62,112 nucleotides of DNA from Sulfurimonas sp. Its GTDB lineage: Bacteria; Campylobacterota; Campylobacteria; Campylobacterales; Sulfurimonadaceae. Shown here piece after piece: positions 28,519-36,849 of the stretch. Under the pieces are notes generated by a model. It was given only the letters and a program-made list of their open reading frames with translations, did no database searches and was not told where the DNA came from. The translations under genes were made by a program, and so were the position numbers. Position 1 is the first letter of the stretch, and each line of letters begins with the position of its first letter. The DNA is taken from NCBI GenBank assembly GCA_028684815.1, contig JAQUFE010000010.1, forward strand, positions 1-62,112, read 5' to 3'.

Positions 28519-28634
28519 CGATGAGTCTAGCTCAGGATGGCGGTAAATCAAGTTCAAGATGACGATGGGTCTAGTTCAGGATGACGCCATCCCCACCGTC
28601 ATTCCGTGCTCGACATGGAATCTCTTGTTAGAGC
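28493..28634. repeat. Family-1 palindromic repeat, internally amplified
   Basis: Hairpin GATCCTGAATCAAGTTCAGG followed by three degenerate half-copies (GTCTAGCTCAGGATGG, ATCAAGTTCAAGATGA, GTCTAGTTCAGGATGA) and one right half (CGTCATTCCGTGCTCGACAT). Its outer ends AAGAGAT/ATCTCTT are inverted. The 5' edge lies within the MFS coding sequence. Confidence 0.85.
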
Positions 28635-28663
28635 TATAAAAAAGTCAGGAGTAAAAAACCTTA

Positions 28664-29551
28664 CTAATAATCTATAATCAAGTTGGCAGTCAAAGTTTTA
28701 TCTGTGTGCTTTTTACCTTGCGGAGGAGTATTTACATAGTCAACTTTGTAGCTTATACCAGCTGAAAAAGTAGAGTTGATTTTGCTAGTTAGAGCACTCT
28801 TTGAGGCAATAAAGATAACACTAGAGTCATTAAATTCTGATCTATATGAAACGTCTTGATCAAACTTAAGATTTGAGAAAATTTGCCAACCATAGATACC
28901 TTTGATTCGGTATGAAGCATATCTATCTACCTCCCCTTTTTGAATCCTTACTGCTATGAGATTGTCAGGATTTGGATAAGGAATAGAGCTACCAGTTGCA
29001 TCGTACTTAGAATCTTCTATGCTATCTTGTGAAAAGAGCGCACTCCCCTCAAATGTAAGCTTATGATCTTGTGTCTTTATAAAAGCATATTTAAGACCTG
29101 GACCTGTATAAAATTGGTAGTCATAACCTGAAAACTTATCTTCTTTATAGCCAAGCAGATATGTCGCAGAGAGCCTATCTGTTAATGAATAGCCATAGCC
29201 TAGCTCTGCTAAGTATTTGTTTTTAGTCTCAACTTTATCATCTGTTGCATATTGAGCATCAAAAGAAAACTCTACTAGATGAACTTTATTCCACCCTTTT
29301 TTTACATTTAGGTCTAAGTTAAATGTATCAGTATTTGTGTTTCCTTGAGTCTTCATAAAACCTAACTCTGCATGTGCTATAAGTTTTGCATGTGGAAGCT
29401 TTGATTGTAAGTTTTTTATCTTATCATCAAGAGCCGACTTTTGCGCTTTACTCTCCGCTATCTCTGCCCTTAGAGCCTCTTCATTTAATATCTCTTCACT
29501 AGCTACTACTAACGCGCTAGCTAGCACTAAACTTAATATTATTTTCTTCAA
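28664..29551 (-). CDS. DUF481-type outer-membrane barrel protein
   Basis: 295 aa. A TTG at 29551 is chosen as start because AAAGGAAAG lies just upstream and it opens a proper signal peptide (KKIILSLVLASALVVASEE); an ATG at 29584 would overlap the MscS gene and add 11 charged residues. A short coiled coil (about 22-50) precedes a beta barrel with DUF481 features: HAELGFMKTQGNTNTDTFNL, ELGYGYSLTDRLSATYLLGY, ending in LTANLIIDY. Function unknown; members are salt-stress or envelope proteins. It follows the MscS gene by 13 nt. Confidence 0.8.
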   Translation of the reverse strand: MKKIILSLVLASALVVASEEILNEEALRAEIAESKAQKSALDDKIKNLQSKLPHAKLIAHAELGFMKTQGNTNTDTFNLDLNVKKGWNKVHLVEFSFDAQYATDDKVETKNKYLAELGYGYSLTDRLSATYLLGYKEDKFSGYDYQFYTGPGLKYAFIKTQDHKLTFEGSALFSQDSIEDSKYDATGSSIPYPNPDNLIAVRIQKGEVDRYASYRIKGIYGWQIFSNLKFDQDVSYRSEFNDSSVIFIASKSALTSKINSTFSAGISYKVDYVNTPPQGKKHTDKTLTANLIIDY

Positions 29552-29564
29552 AATCTTTCCTTTT

Positions 29565-30374
29565 TTATTTTTGAGTATGAACATCTAGTTGAGGGTATGG
29601 TATAGAGATACCCTTCTCATCAAATGTTAATTTTACTATCTCTAGCGTATCAAAATGTACTCCCCAGTAATCCTCTGTTTTTGTCCATGCACGAAAAACG
29701 AGATTTACACTTGACTCTGCTAACTCACTCACTGCTACAAATGGTGCAGGCTCTCTTAAAATTCTCTCATCATCCAACATAATCTGCATTAAAACCTCTT
29801 TTGCAAGCTTTAAATCATCTCCATAACCGATACCAAAGGTATGACTAAGTCTGCGAGTAGTCTTCTTCGAGTAGTTAGTTATGTTTGATTTTGTAATAGC
29901 TGAGTTTGGAACTGTGATGGTTCTATTATCAGCAGGAGAGATGGTTGTTGAGAAGAGATTTATACCCTCTACTGTTCCACTAGCTCCTCCAGCTTCTATA
30001 AAGTCTCCAACCTTAAATGGGCGAAAAACTATGATAAGAACTGCAGAACCTATGTTTGAGAGTGAATCTTTAAGTGCTAAACCAACAGCTAAAGATGCAG
30101 CACCTATTACTGCAAGAAAAGAGGTTGTGTTCACACCTAGCGTATTTAAGGAGCTAAGAATTACAACTACAAGTAGTGAGAAGTACATAACACTCTCTAC
30201 AAACTCCACTAAGGTAGAGTCAATCTTTGCTTTTATCATAGCTTTTTTTGTAAGTGTTGTAAGTTTTTTAACAGCCCACTTTCCAATGAAAAAAATGAGT
30301 ATGGCTGCAACAACTTTTAAGCCATATTGGCTCACATATACAAGCATCATATCAAGGTATTTTGATATTTCCAT
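29565..30374 (-). CDS. mscS: Small-conductance mechanosensitive channel
   Basis: 269 aa. Three N-terminal helices with the pore-lining TM3 (FLAVIGAASLAVGLALKDSL), then the beta domain (FRPFKVGDFIEAGGASGTVE) and C-terminal alpha-beta domain ending in ISIPYPQLDV. It opens under membrane tension to release solutes in hypo-osmotic shock. It is followed closely by the DUF481 barrel, likely one transcript. Confidence 0.92.
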   Translation of the reverse strand: MEISKYLDMMLVYVSQYGLKVVAAILIFFIGKWAVKKLTTLTKKAMIKAKIDSTLVEFVESVMYFSLLVVVILSSLNTLGVNTTSFLAVIGAASLAVGLALKDSLSNIGSAVLIIVFRPFKVGDFIEAGGASGTVEGINLFSTTISPADNRTITVPNSAITKSNITNYSKKTTRRLSHTFGIGYGDDLKLAKEVLMQIMLDDERILREPAPFVAVSELAESSVNLVFRAWTKTEDYWGVHFDTLEIVKLTFDEKGISIPYPQLDVHTQK

Positions 30375-30513
30375 TTTATACCCTTTTAAAAAAATTTTGG
30401 AATTATAACAAAACTATAATGAGGAAGTAATGAGTTTTCTTTTTTTAGAGACAATTATACGAAATCAAACTTTTCTTAAAGTACTTTTATGATAATAAAA
30501 TGTACAATAGAGT

Positions 30514-31539
30514 ATGAGAGAATATAATTATATTTATAAAATTAGCTTACTATTTTTAACACTTTCTCCTCTCTATGCGAGTGGGGAGAAGAGTGGTTCT
30601 TCGCTTATTTATTGGCTAATCTTGGGTTTTATCGTTCTGATGCTAGTGTTTGTTTTATACAGATATAGCATCATAGAAGAGTACTCAAAGAACCTCCAAC
30701 AAAACATTGACATCATAGACAAACATGTACTTATCTCATATAGTGATAAAAAGGGTAATATCACCTATGCTAGTGAAGCTCTTTGTAGATTAACTGGATA
30801 TACAAAAGAGGAACTCATAGGAAAAAATCACAGGATTTTTAAACACCCCGACACACCAAGAGAGACATTTAAGAGGCTTTGGAAAACTATAACTGAGGGC
30901 GAAGTTTTTAAAGGTGAGATTAAAAATATGAACAAATCAGGTGGAGCTTACTGGGTGGAAGCGACCATCACTCCTATCATAAACAAATATGGGGAGATAG
31001 AGGGATATAGTGCAATTCGCCAAGATATTACAGATAAAAAATATGCTCAAAAACTCTCTGTTACAGATAAACTTACACAGATATATAACAGACTCCACCT
31101 AGAAAACATCTTAGCAAAAGAGACGCAAAGGGCTAACAGATATGGAGAGATTTACTCAGTAATCATCATAGATATAGACTATTTCAAGTCTGTTAACGAC
31201 AATTACGGACACGATGCTGGAGATAAAATCCTCATAAGCGTTGTGGAGATTTTAAAGTCAAAGATAAGGCAAACAGATGTTTTAGGTCGCTGGGGTGGAG
31301 AAGAATTTCTCATAATTTGCCCTAAGTCAGATATGGATCAAGCCTATATAGTGGCTCAAAAATTAAGAGCTGCCATACAAGAGCATGACTTTCCTATAGT
31401 TAAAAAACTAACCTGTAGTTTTGGAGTTTCTCAGTATAGGTCAAAAGATAAAAACTCAGATGCGGTTATAAAAAAAGCGGATGAAGCGCTCTATGATTCA
31501 AAAGCAAATGGAAGAAATATGGTGAGCGTAAAGTACTAA
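30514..31539 (+). CDS. PAS-GGDEF diguanylate cyclase
   Basis: 341 aa. One membrane helix (about 24-46) preceded by a possible signal-like hydrophobic start, an Aer-type PAS (about 60-170) with NHRIFKHPDTP at about 106-116, and a GGDEF domain (about 178-341). GGEEF is at 261-265 and the inhibitory RxxD site (RQTD) at 252-255, so it should be active and product-inhibited. It converges on the rhodanese-like gene with a 4-bp overlap. Confidence 0.9.
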   Translation: MREYNYIYKISLLFLTLSPLYASGEKSGSSLIYWLILGFIVLMLVFVLYRYSIIEEYSKNLQQNIDIIDKHVLISYSDKKGNITYASEALCRLTGYTKEELIGKNHRIFKHPDTPRETFKRLWKTITEGEVFKGEIKNMNKSGGAYWVEATITPIINKYGEIEGYSAIRQDITDKKYAQKLSVTDKLTQIYNRLHLENILAKETQRANRYGEIYSVIIIDIDYFKSVNDNYGHDAGDKILISVVEILKSKIRQTDVLGRWGGEEFLIICPKSDMDQAYIVAQKLRAAIQEHDFPIVKKLTCSFGVSQYRSKDKNSDAVIKKADEALYDSKANGRNMVSVKY

Positions 31540-31844
31540 AGTATAGTCATGTTTTTTCGCCAATAACCACGACCGCCTTTTAGCGAGATGCAGCGCTGTT
31601 TAGGAAACTTGGCTCTGTACTCATCGAGTCTATCGAGTGTAGCTTTTCCCGTGTCGCAGTAAAAGACAAAAACACTCCCCTCAGGCTCTTCTTTTAACAA
31701 AAATGGGTTATAAACTACCGTCTCTGCCTTATCTATGGGAGAGAGTATAGTGTCAATTAGTAAGACTTTTATGCCCTGCTCTTCAAGAAGCTTTTTATTT
31801 TCTAAAAACTCTTTTTGTGTCCACTCATCATTAAACTTCATCAC
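31536..31844 (-). CDS. Rhodanese-like domain protein
   Basis: 102 aa. The second half carries a rhodanese-type loop and helix: VFVFYCDTGKATLDRLDEY then ISLKGGRGYW, with the candidate catalytic cysteine in YCDTGK. The first half is shorter than a full rhodanese fold. It overlaps the end of the ZnuB-like permease gene by 14 nt, so it belongs to the metal-uptake operon. Confidence 0.72.
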   Translation of the reverse strand: MMKFNDEWTQKEFLENKKLLEEQGIKVLLIDTILSPIDKAETVVYNPFLLKEEPEGSVFVFYCDTGKATLDRLDEYRAKFPKQRCISLKGGRGYWRKNMTIL

Positions 31845-32586
31845 TACTCACTTTTTTTGAACTAAAGAGGATTATAACGCAACTTAGTAGTGCACCCAAA
31901 AACACGATGCTATATCCAGTTGGTAAGTCATAGTAGTAAGAGATGAGAATTGCGCTTATGCTAAAGAACCATCCAAAGATAAAACTACCAAGATAGACTC
32001 TTTTTAGTTGTAGTGACAAAGATACCAAAGCAGGTGCGATGAGTAGAACAAAGACCACTAAAACACCAGCAAGGGCGACTGAAGAGGTAACGGTAAGAGC
32101 CAAAAGCGAGAAGAACATCAGCTCTTTTAAAAAGCCACTTGTTTTAGGATAGACTTTCCATAAAACAAGAGCGATAAGAGCATAAATGAGTGTACTCTTT
32201 AGAACCTCTGATGGTGGAGTAAATAAAATATCACTAGCAAGCAGTGACTTAAAATGCTCCATCCCTTCAGCAGAGTGAGACAGAACCATCATAATCCCAC
32301 TAGCTCCAAGCACATAAAGAAGCCCTATAAAAGCTTCAAGTTGGATTTTTCTTTGAGATGCTATGGCTATAAGAAACGCACTAAAGAGTGCAAAGCTTAG
32401 AGTTAGCAGGTAAAAATACTCCTCATGAAAATAGCCAAGGCTAACAGAAGAGCCAAGAGCTGCAAATTGTGCAATGGCTAAATCTGTAAAGATGATGCCT
32501 CGTTTTAGAATGCCCATGCCAAACCAAGAGTGCATCATAACAAGGACTATAACAAGAGCTATGGGAACTAGTAGGATATCACTCAT
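31831..32586 (-). CDS. Metal ABC transporter permease (ZnuB/MntB-like)
   Basis: 251 aa ABC-3 family inner-membrane protein with seven to eight helices (IIFTDLAIAQFAALGSSVSL near the N-terminus, VALAGVLVVFVLLIAPAL). Overlaps the binding-protein stop (ATGA). No ATPase gene is present in the operon, so the energising subunit must be elsewhere. Confidence 0.88.
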   Translation of the reverse strand: MSDILLVPIALVIVLVMMHSWFGMGILKRGIIFTDLAIAQFAALGSSVSLGYFHEEYFYLLTLSFALFSAFLIAIASQRKIQLEAFIGLLYVLGASGIMMVLSHSAEGMEHFKSLLASDILFTPPSEVLKSTLIYALIALVLWKVYPKTSGFLKELMFFSLLALTVTSSVALAGVLVVFVLLIAPALVSLSLQLKRVYLGSFIFGWFFSISAILISYYYDLPTGYSIVFLGALLSCVIILFSSKKVSSDEV

Positions 32587-33458
32587 TTTATAGCGCCTGT
32601 GAGATAGTCAAAGAGTGAGCTTAAATCTTGTATGCTCTCTAATGCTTCAATATCATGAGGCATCAAAACTACCTCGATGCCACTCTTTGATGAGATAAAA
32701 TTAGCAGTTTTTGTTGAGTGATAGACATCGTGCAAGATGCAACAAGGCTTCTCTTTTTTTATAAGTTCTATAAGCTCAATAGTGTGTCTTGAAGATGGTG
32801 GGATGCCAGGAAGCGGCTCAATTGTCCCAATATTAACAAGCCCATAAGCGTCGTTAAAATAGGCTAGATTATCATGAAACTGTATAACTTTTTTGCCTTT
32901 TTTATCAGCCATCTTAAGCTTCCACTCCTCTATTTTAACGCTCCACATTTTTTCAAACTCTTCATAGTTTTTCTCATAAATAGTGCTATGTTCTCTATCT
33001 ATTGAGATTAAAAACTGCTCTATTGTTTTTGCAAGTGTGAGTATGTTTTTTGGATTTAGATGAAAGTGAGGATTTCCATCAGGATGCACATCTCCACCTG
33101 AGCGGTCAACTGTAGCTGGCTTATGCAGAAGCTCTACATGATGAGAGAGGTTTAAAAATGTGCTAGCCCCTACCCTTGCTTTAGGATTTGCAGCTCTATC
33201 AAGAAGAGGTGGAAGCCAACCAATCTCTAGCTGAGCACCATTCATAATAAGTGCATCTGCGGAGCGTACTTTTGAGATAAGCGAAGGACGAGGAACCACA
33301 AAGTGCGGATCCCAGTTACCTTTTGCTAAGACTACGCTATTTATATGCTCACCACCTATCACCTTTGTTAGCGCTCCAATATAAGGGTAACTAACAGCGA
33401 TATTTAGGTGAGCAAAAAGCGACAATGGTAAGAGTAATAGTAATAAAAATTTATTCAT
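32583..33458 (-). CDS. Zinc/manganese periplasmic binding protein (ZnuA-like)
   Basis: 291 aa with signal peptide MNKFLLLLLLPLSLFAHLN. Metal-ligand histidines are visible in NWDPHFVVPRPS, in the histidine-rich loop HPDGNPHFHLNP and in QFHDNLAYF; a final acid/His pair is near LHDVYHSTK. The short His/Asp loop fits zinc. First of the three-gene ZnuA-ZnuB-rhodanese set; the outer-membrane barrel gene is just upstream in the same direction. Confidence 0.88.
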   Translation of the reverse strand: MNKFLLLLLLPLSLFAHLNIAVSYPYIGALTKVIGGEHINSVVLAKGNWDPHFVVPRPSLISKVRSADALIMNGAQLEIGWLPPLLDRAANPKARVGASTFLNLSHHVELLHKPATVDRSGGDVHPDGNPHFHLNPKNILTLAKTIEQFLISIDREHSTIYEKNYEEFEKMWSVKIEEWKLKMADKKGKKVIQFHDNLAYFNDAYGLVNIGTIEPLPGIPPSSRHTIELIELIKKEKPCCILHDVYHSTKTANFISSKSGIEVVLMPHDIEALESIQDLSSLFDYLTGAIK

Positions 33459-33481
33459 AACTAATAAACCTTTTTAATTTT

Positions 33482-33660
33482 GCCTTGCGCTGCAAGGCTA
33501 GCTTTAGAGATCTTAGCGATCCCAAGCGAATGAACTGTAAAATAACTATAGTTTTATCCAGGAAGAGGGACTTCATTCTCGTAAAAAAGGTGAGGCTAAA
33601 GCCTCACTTCCGAGTTATTTCACAGTCTCGAAGAAAAGAGACTTTGTTCCTTTTACGAAC
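33482..33660. other. Structured non-coding element with nested hairpins
   Basis: No convincing gene. A perfect stem GCCTTGC-gct-GCAAGGC (33482-33498) is followed by a nested set: GTGAGGC-taaa-GCCTCAC (33591-33608) and AGTCTC-gaagaaaa-GAGACT (33625-33644), both enclosed by TTCTCGTAAAAAAGG (about 33577) pairing with CCTTTTACGAA (to about 33660). It could be an RNA, a leader of the ZnuA gene read on the minus strand, or a palindromic mobile remnant. Confidence 0.5.
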
Positions 33661-33662
33661 TA

Positions 33663-33820
33663 TAATTAAGTACTCTAAACAACTATTAAGTTAGATCCTG
33701 AATCAAGTTCAGGATGACGCGTCTTCCGTCATTTTGAGCGTATCCACCATTCCGAGTGTATCCCGTCATTCCGTGCTTGACACGGAATCTAGTTTATAGC
33801 TTAATCAGAGAGTACAATTA
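33663..33820. repeat. Family-1 palindromic repeat
   Basis: Ends TAATTAAGTACTCT and AGAGAGTACAATTA are inverted. Left hairpin GATCCTGAATCAAGTTCAGG, two degenerate inserts, right hairpin CGTCATTCCGTGCTTGACAC. The right end supplies the stop codon (33818-33820) of the barrel gene. Confidence 0.88.
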
Positions 33821-35098
33821 AAAACTATGCGCTCCGTGAGCACCGATGGAGATGTTTACTTGAAAGATAAGAGTATCTATCTTTTGTCTTACATCATTTT
33901 CATTAAAAAGAGCATTACTACGGTCATACTGAAGTCTAAATCTTGCAAACTCGCTTGTTGAGTACTCAAGCATTGCAGAGTACTTATCCATATCAGTTGG
34001 CATATTTCTATCTTGTCCATTTACTTTAACATCGTTTTGATAAACCGTATCATATCTAGCACCAATTTTCCAGTTTTGATCATAAGCATAAACGAGTTGA
34101 GTATATAGTCCTGCTTGTTTTTTAGTCAAATCAGAAGCCTTAAACACTCCACCTGGATTTGCATACTGAGTTCCATCCATATCGCGCATCATCCACTCAC
34201 TCTGCCACTTTAGCGAGCTGTAAGAGTCGAAGTAGTGTTTGATAACCAAATCAGCACCATATATCTTAGAGTTAGCGCTAATTGCGTGAGGGCTATCCAT
34301 ATCTTCTGAATGGTCTATTCTCGATTTCCCTTGCGCGTAAGAGAGTCCTGCTAGGATTGTAGTATTATCTATATCATAAGATGTTTTAGCATAAGCGATA
34401 AAGAGTGATGGAGCATCTGCTGCACTTGTTTTTTGTGGAGATGCTGCCGCATTTATTCTAGTTAACTCTATCGCTTCATTTCCAAACATCTGCTCATTTT
34501 CACCTTGGAGAACTTCAAGTCCTAGCATTAGGTAAGTCGATGTTGGAGCTGTCCATTGGAACTGGACTCCCTTTTCATTGATGCCGTGCATCCCTAAAAA
34601 AGACTCATAAACTAGGGGCATATCTGCAAAATCCCAGTAGTGGTGATGTTGCTCATTTAGATAACCAAAGTTTGAGTTAAACTTTCCACCTTTTACTCTT
34701 GAGCCGAAACCTAGAGCAGTAGTTGTAAAGTAAAGTTCTTCTATCTCAACCCCATTTTCGCTAAAGTGAAAAACTCCATCCATAGTAAAAAATGGATCAA
34801 CAGAGCTTGAGAGCACTAACTCTGCATAGTTTAGGTTAAAGCCATTGCTCGCATTGTAAGTTGCATGATTATCTGAACCGTGCGAGTGAGAACCTAAGAG
34901 TCCATGAGCAACTCCCGGCATCTCAAGATGCTCGGCCTCGTCGTCTTTTACACTTCTGTTAACATAAGACATATCCATAATTAAAGAGATATCTGGCATA
35001 AACTTTGACTGAGCAAAAGTCCTTAGCTCTTCTGGGAGCACATCTGCACCAAAAGCCATAGATGCACAAAGTGCACTTGATAATAATATTTTTTTCAT
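33818..35098 (-). CDS. Zinc-uptake-associated outer-membrane barrel protein
   Basis: 426 aa with signal peptide MKKILLSSALCASMAFGAD. A histidine-rich patch (HGLLGSHSHGSDNHA, about 67-81, and NEQHHHYWDF) precedes a porin-like beta barrel with alternating aromatic strands and a C-terminal strand. The location upstream of ZnuA/ZnuB-like genes and the histidine loops suggest an outer-membrane channel or receptor for zinc; it lacks a TonB plug. Inference from context. Confidence 0.78.
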   Translation of the reverse strand: MKKILLSSALCASMAFGADVLPEELRTFAQSKFMPDISLIMDMSYVNRSVKDDEAEHLEMPGVAHGLLGSHSHGSDNHATYNASNGFNLNYAELVLSSSVDPFFTMDGVFHFSENGVEIEELYFTTTALGFGSRVKGGKFNSNFGYLNEQHHHYWDFADMPLVYESFLGMHGINEKGVQFQWTAPTSTYLMLGLEVLQGENEQMFGNEAIELTRINAAASPQKTSAADAPSLFIAYAKTSYDIDNTTILAGLSYAQGKSRIDHSEDMDSPHAISANSKIYGADLVIKHYFDSYSSLKWQSEWMMRDMDGTQYANPGGVFKASDLTKKQAGLYTQLVYAYDQNWKIGARYDTVYQNDVKVNGQDRNMPTDMDKYSAMLEYSTSEFARFRLQYDRSNALFNENDVRQKIDTLIFQVNISIGAHGAHSF

Positions 35099-35132
35099 AA
35101 CTGTCCTAAATAGTATATTTTTTATATTTGTA

Positions 35133-35255
35133 ATGATTGAACCCTCTGTTTAGTCTATAAACTAGATTCCGTGTCAAGCATGGAATGACGATGTGTCTGT
35201 CATCCTGAACTTGATTCAGGATCTAATTTATTAACTCTTCAGAGCACTCGATTGT
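35133..35255. repeat. Family-1 palindromic repeat, reverse orientation
   Basis: Compact single copy: ATTGAACCCTCTG end, TTCCGTGTCAAGCATGGAA hairpin, CCTGAACTTGATTCAGG hairpin, CTCTTCAGAGCACTCGATTG end. It shows the minimal unit of about 120 bp with both hairpins and inverted ends. Confidence 0.9.
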
Positions 35256-35270
35256 AAAGATTTTTTTATG

Positions 35271-35540
35271 TTAGGAGTTAAGTGGTGGTGCGCGGGTCTG
35301 GTATGAGTGATCTTTTATATGTGAGAATTTTTCTAAAACTATTGAGTTAATTTCGCTAAATTTTACAATCTCTTCTTGAGCAAAATCGACTACGATATCT
35401 GCTGAGACGGAGTGGTTATCAACTACACATATTTGACAAGTAGAATTATCGTGACCATGACTAATATGCTCTATCTCATGTATAGCTGTAACAGTTGTAG
35501 CGATGATAAATAGGGCTGATATGAGTAGTCTTAGTTTCAT
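35271..35540 (-). CDS. Small secreted His/Cys protein (DUF2946-like)
   Basis: 89 aa with signal peptide MKLRLLISALFIIATTVTA, then HEIEHISHGHDNSTCQICVV, rich in possible metal ligands, and a terminal RAPP motif as in DUF2946 proteins. It precedes the histidine-rich barrel and zinc-uptake genes, suggesting a periplasmic metal handling role, possibly zinc-regulated with them. Separated from the barrel gene by a family-1 repeat. Confidence 0.65.
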   Translation of the reverse strand: MKLRLLISALFIIATTVTAIHEIEHISHGHDNSTCQICVVDNHSVSADIVVDFAQEEIVKFSEINSIVLEKFSHIKDHSYQTRAPPLNS

Positions 35541-35609
35541 GGGTGAAATTATAGCAGATTCTGATATTTACTATCATCATTTTATAATATTAATGAATTT
35601 TATTAAGTT

Positions 35610-36485
35610 TTATACTCTCTCTCTAAGTAGAATAATAGTAGCAAAAAGCGAGATTACAATCCCTACAAAAACACTCCAACTAATAGATACATCTTTGTAA
35701 AAATAAGACATAACAGCAACTATAGCTGGGCTAAGATAGAGATATGCCATAAGCTTTTTAGAACCAAGCAGTGCTGCACTTTTTTGGTACAAAAAGAGCG
35801 TTAAGATAGTACTTGCGAGCGCTAAGTAAAGTACATAGTAAAAGAGTTCGCCCTCTATTTTATGCCACTCAAGAGGGATATTTAAAACTTGCATCGATAA
35901 AAACATCGCAAGAGATCCGCCTAAAAGTGTACTAAAGACAAAGACTAAAGGTTTGTCACCTTTTCTATAAAGAACCTTTAAAAATATAGAGTAGAGCGAC
36001 ATAGCGACTGAAGCTATTAAAAATATTGCATCTCCATAGTTAAGTGAAAAACTCAAAAGTAGATTTATGTCTGCCCTAAAGACGACAATGGTAGTACCGA
36101 GCATTGCAACAAGATAGACTAAGAGTTGCTTTTTGCTTATCCTCTCTTTAAAGAAAAATATACATAAGATTGCAGTAATAAAGGGAATCAAAGTGTAGAG
36201 AGTACTTGTGTTTAAAACAGTAGTACTCTCAAGCGCTTTAAACATTCCAATGAAGTATAGGGCGTAAAAAATACCAACAACAGAGCCTCGCCAAAAGGTA
36301 GAAGGAAATTTTTGACGATACTCTTTTTTTACAAAAATCGCAGATAAAACAATAAGTGCAATAAAAAATCTATACAAGGTGATAGAGATAGAGTCTATAA
36401 CTCCAGTGAGTTCAGCTGATACTAAAAAAGAACTAGCGATTATAATCGTGGCGATAGAGAGATAGATGTGAGCGCGTAAAATGAT
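35610..36485 (-). CDS. EamA/DMT-family transporter, apparent ATC start
   Basis: Ten-helix drug/metabolite transporter with two EamA repeats. Reading from ATC at 36485 gives 291 aa, the normal family length, opening with ILRAHIYLSIATIIIASSFL, the expected first helix. An in-frame TAA lies four codons upstream and no ATG/GTG/TTG occurs before a TTG at 36377, which would delete the first helix. AAAAAGG sits 4 bases before the ATC; the adjacent ATT could also be the initiator. Substrate unknown. Confidence 0.78.
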   Translation of the reverse strand: MILRAHIYLSIATIIIASSFLVSAELTGVIDSISITLYRFFIALIVLSAIFVKKEYRQKFPSTFWRGSVVGIFYALYFIGMFKALESTTVLNTSTLYTLIPFITAILCIFFFKERISKKQLLVYLVAMLGTTIVVFRADINLLLSFSLNYGDAIFLIASVAMSLYSIFLKVLYRKGDKPLVFVFSTLLGGSLAMFLSMQVLNIPLEWHKIEGELFYYVLYLALASTILTLFLYQKSAALLGSKKLMAYLYLSPAIVAVMSYFYKDVSISWSVFVGIVISLFATIILLRERV

Positions 36486-36532
36486 GAAACCTTTTTAAAA
36501 AAAGAGATTGTATCATATCTCTTTGATAAAGT

Positions 36533-36665
36533 TTGAGTGCTCTGATTAATCTATAAATTAAATTCCGTGTGGAAGTGTAATAAACTCCGTGTCAAACAGC
36601 AAATGACGGTGTCTCTGTCATCCTGAACTTGATTCAGGATCCAACTTAATAATTCTTCAGTAGAT
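36533..36665. repeat. Family-1 palindromic repeat, reverse, degenerate
   Basis: GAGTGCTCTGATTAATCTAT end, decayed right hairpin (TTCCGTGTGGAAGTG, TCCGTGTCAAACAGC), intact CCTGAACTTGATTCAGG hairpin, AATTCTTCAGTAG end. Confidence 0.82.
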
Positions 36666-36706
36666 AGCGAAGATTTAACATCAGCTCTCTCTATGATTTT
36701 TATAAT

Positions 36707-36831
36707 TAGATGCCAAAAAGCCCTTTATAAGGAGCCAAGAACTTCTATAATTATTGACTCCTTTATAGATAAATGTTTAAATCAAAAAGCCCAGCATCTA
36801 CTTACGCATGAGTAAGTAGATGCCAAAAAGC
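36707..36831. repeat. Direct repeat pair and 12-bp perfect palindrome
   Basis: TAGATGCCAAAAAGC occurs at 36707-36721 and 36817-36831. Between them lie an imperfect GGAGCCAA...TTGACTCC hairpin and a perfect stem GCATCTACTTAC-gcatga-GTAAGTAGATGC (36794-36823). The right repeat overlaps the palindrome arm. It sits just outside the first integrase locus and could be an attachment or terminator structure. Confidence 0.6.
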
Positions 36832-36849
36832 TTCTATCTACACAAAATA

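Noticed and set aside
33485-33694. 69-aa ORF on the plus strand
   Set aside because: Its codons coincide with the perfect stems of the structured element and run into a family-1 repeat; composition is basic and unlike local proteins.
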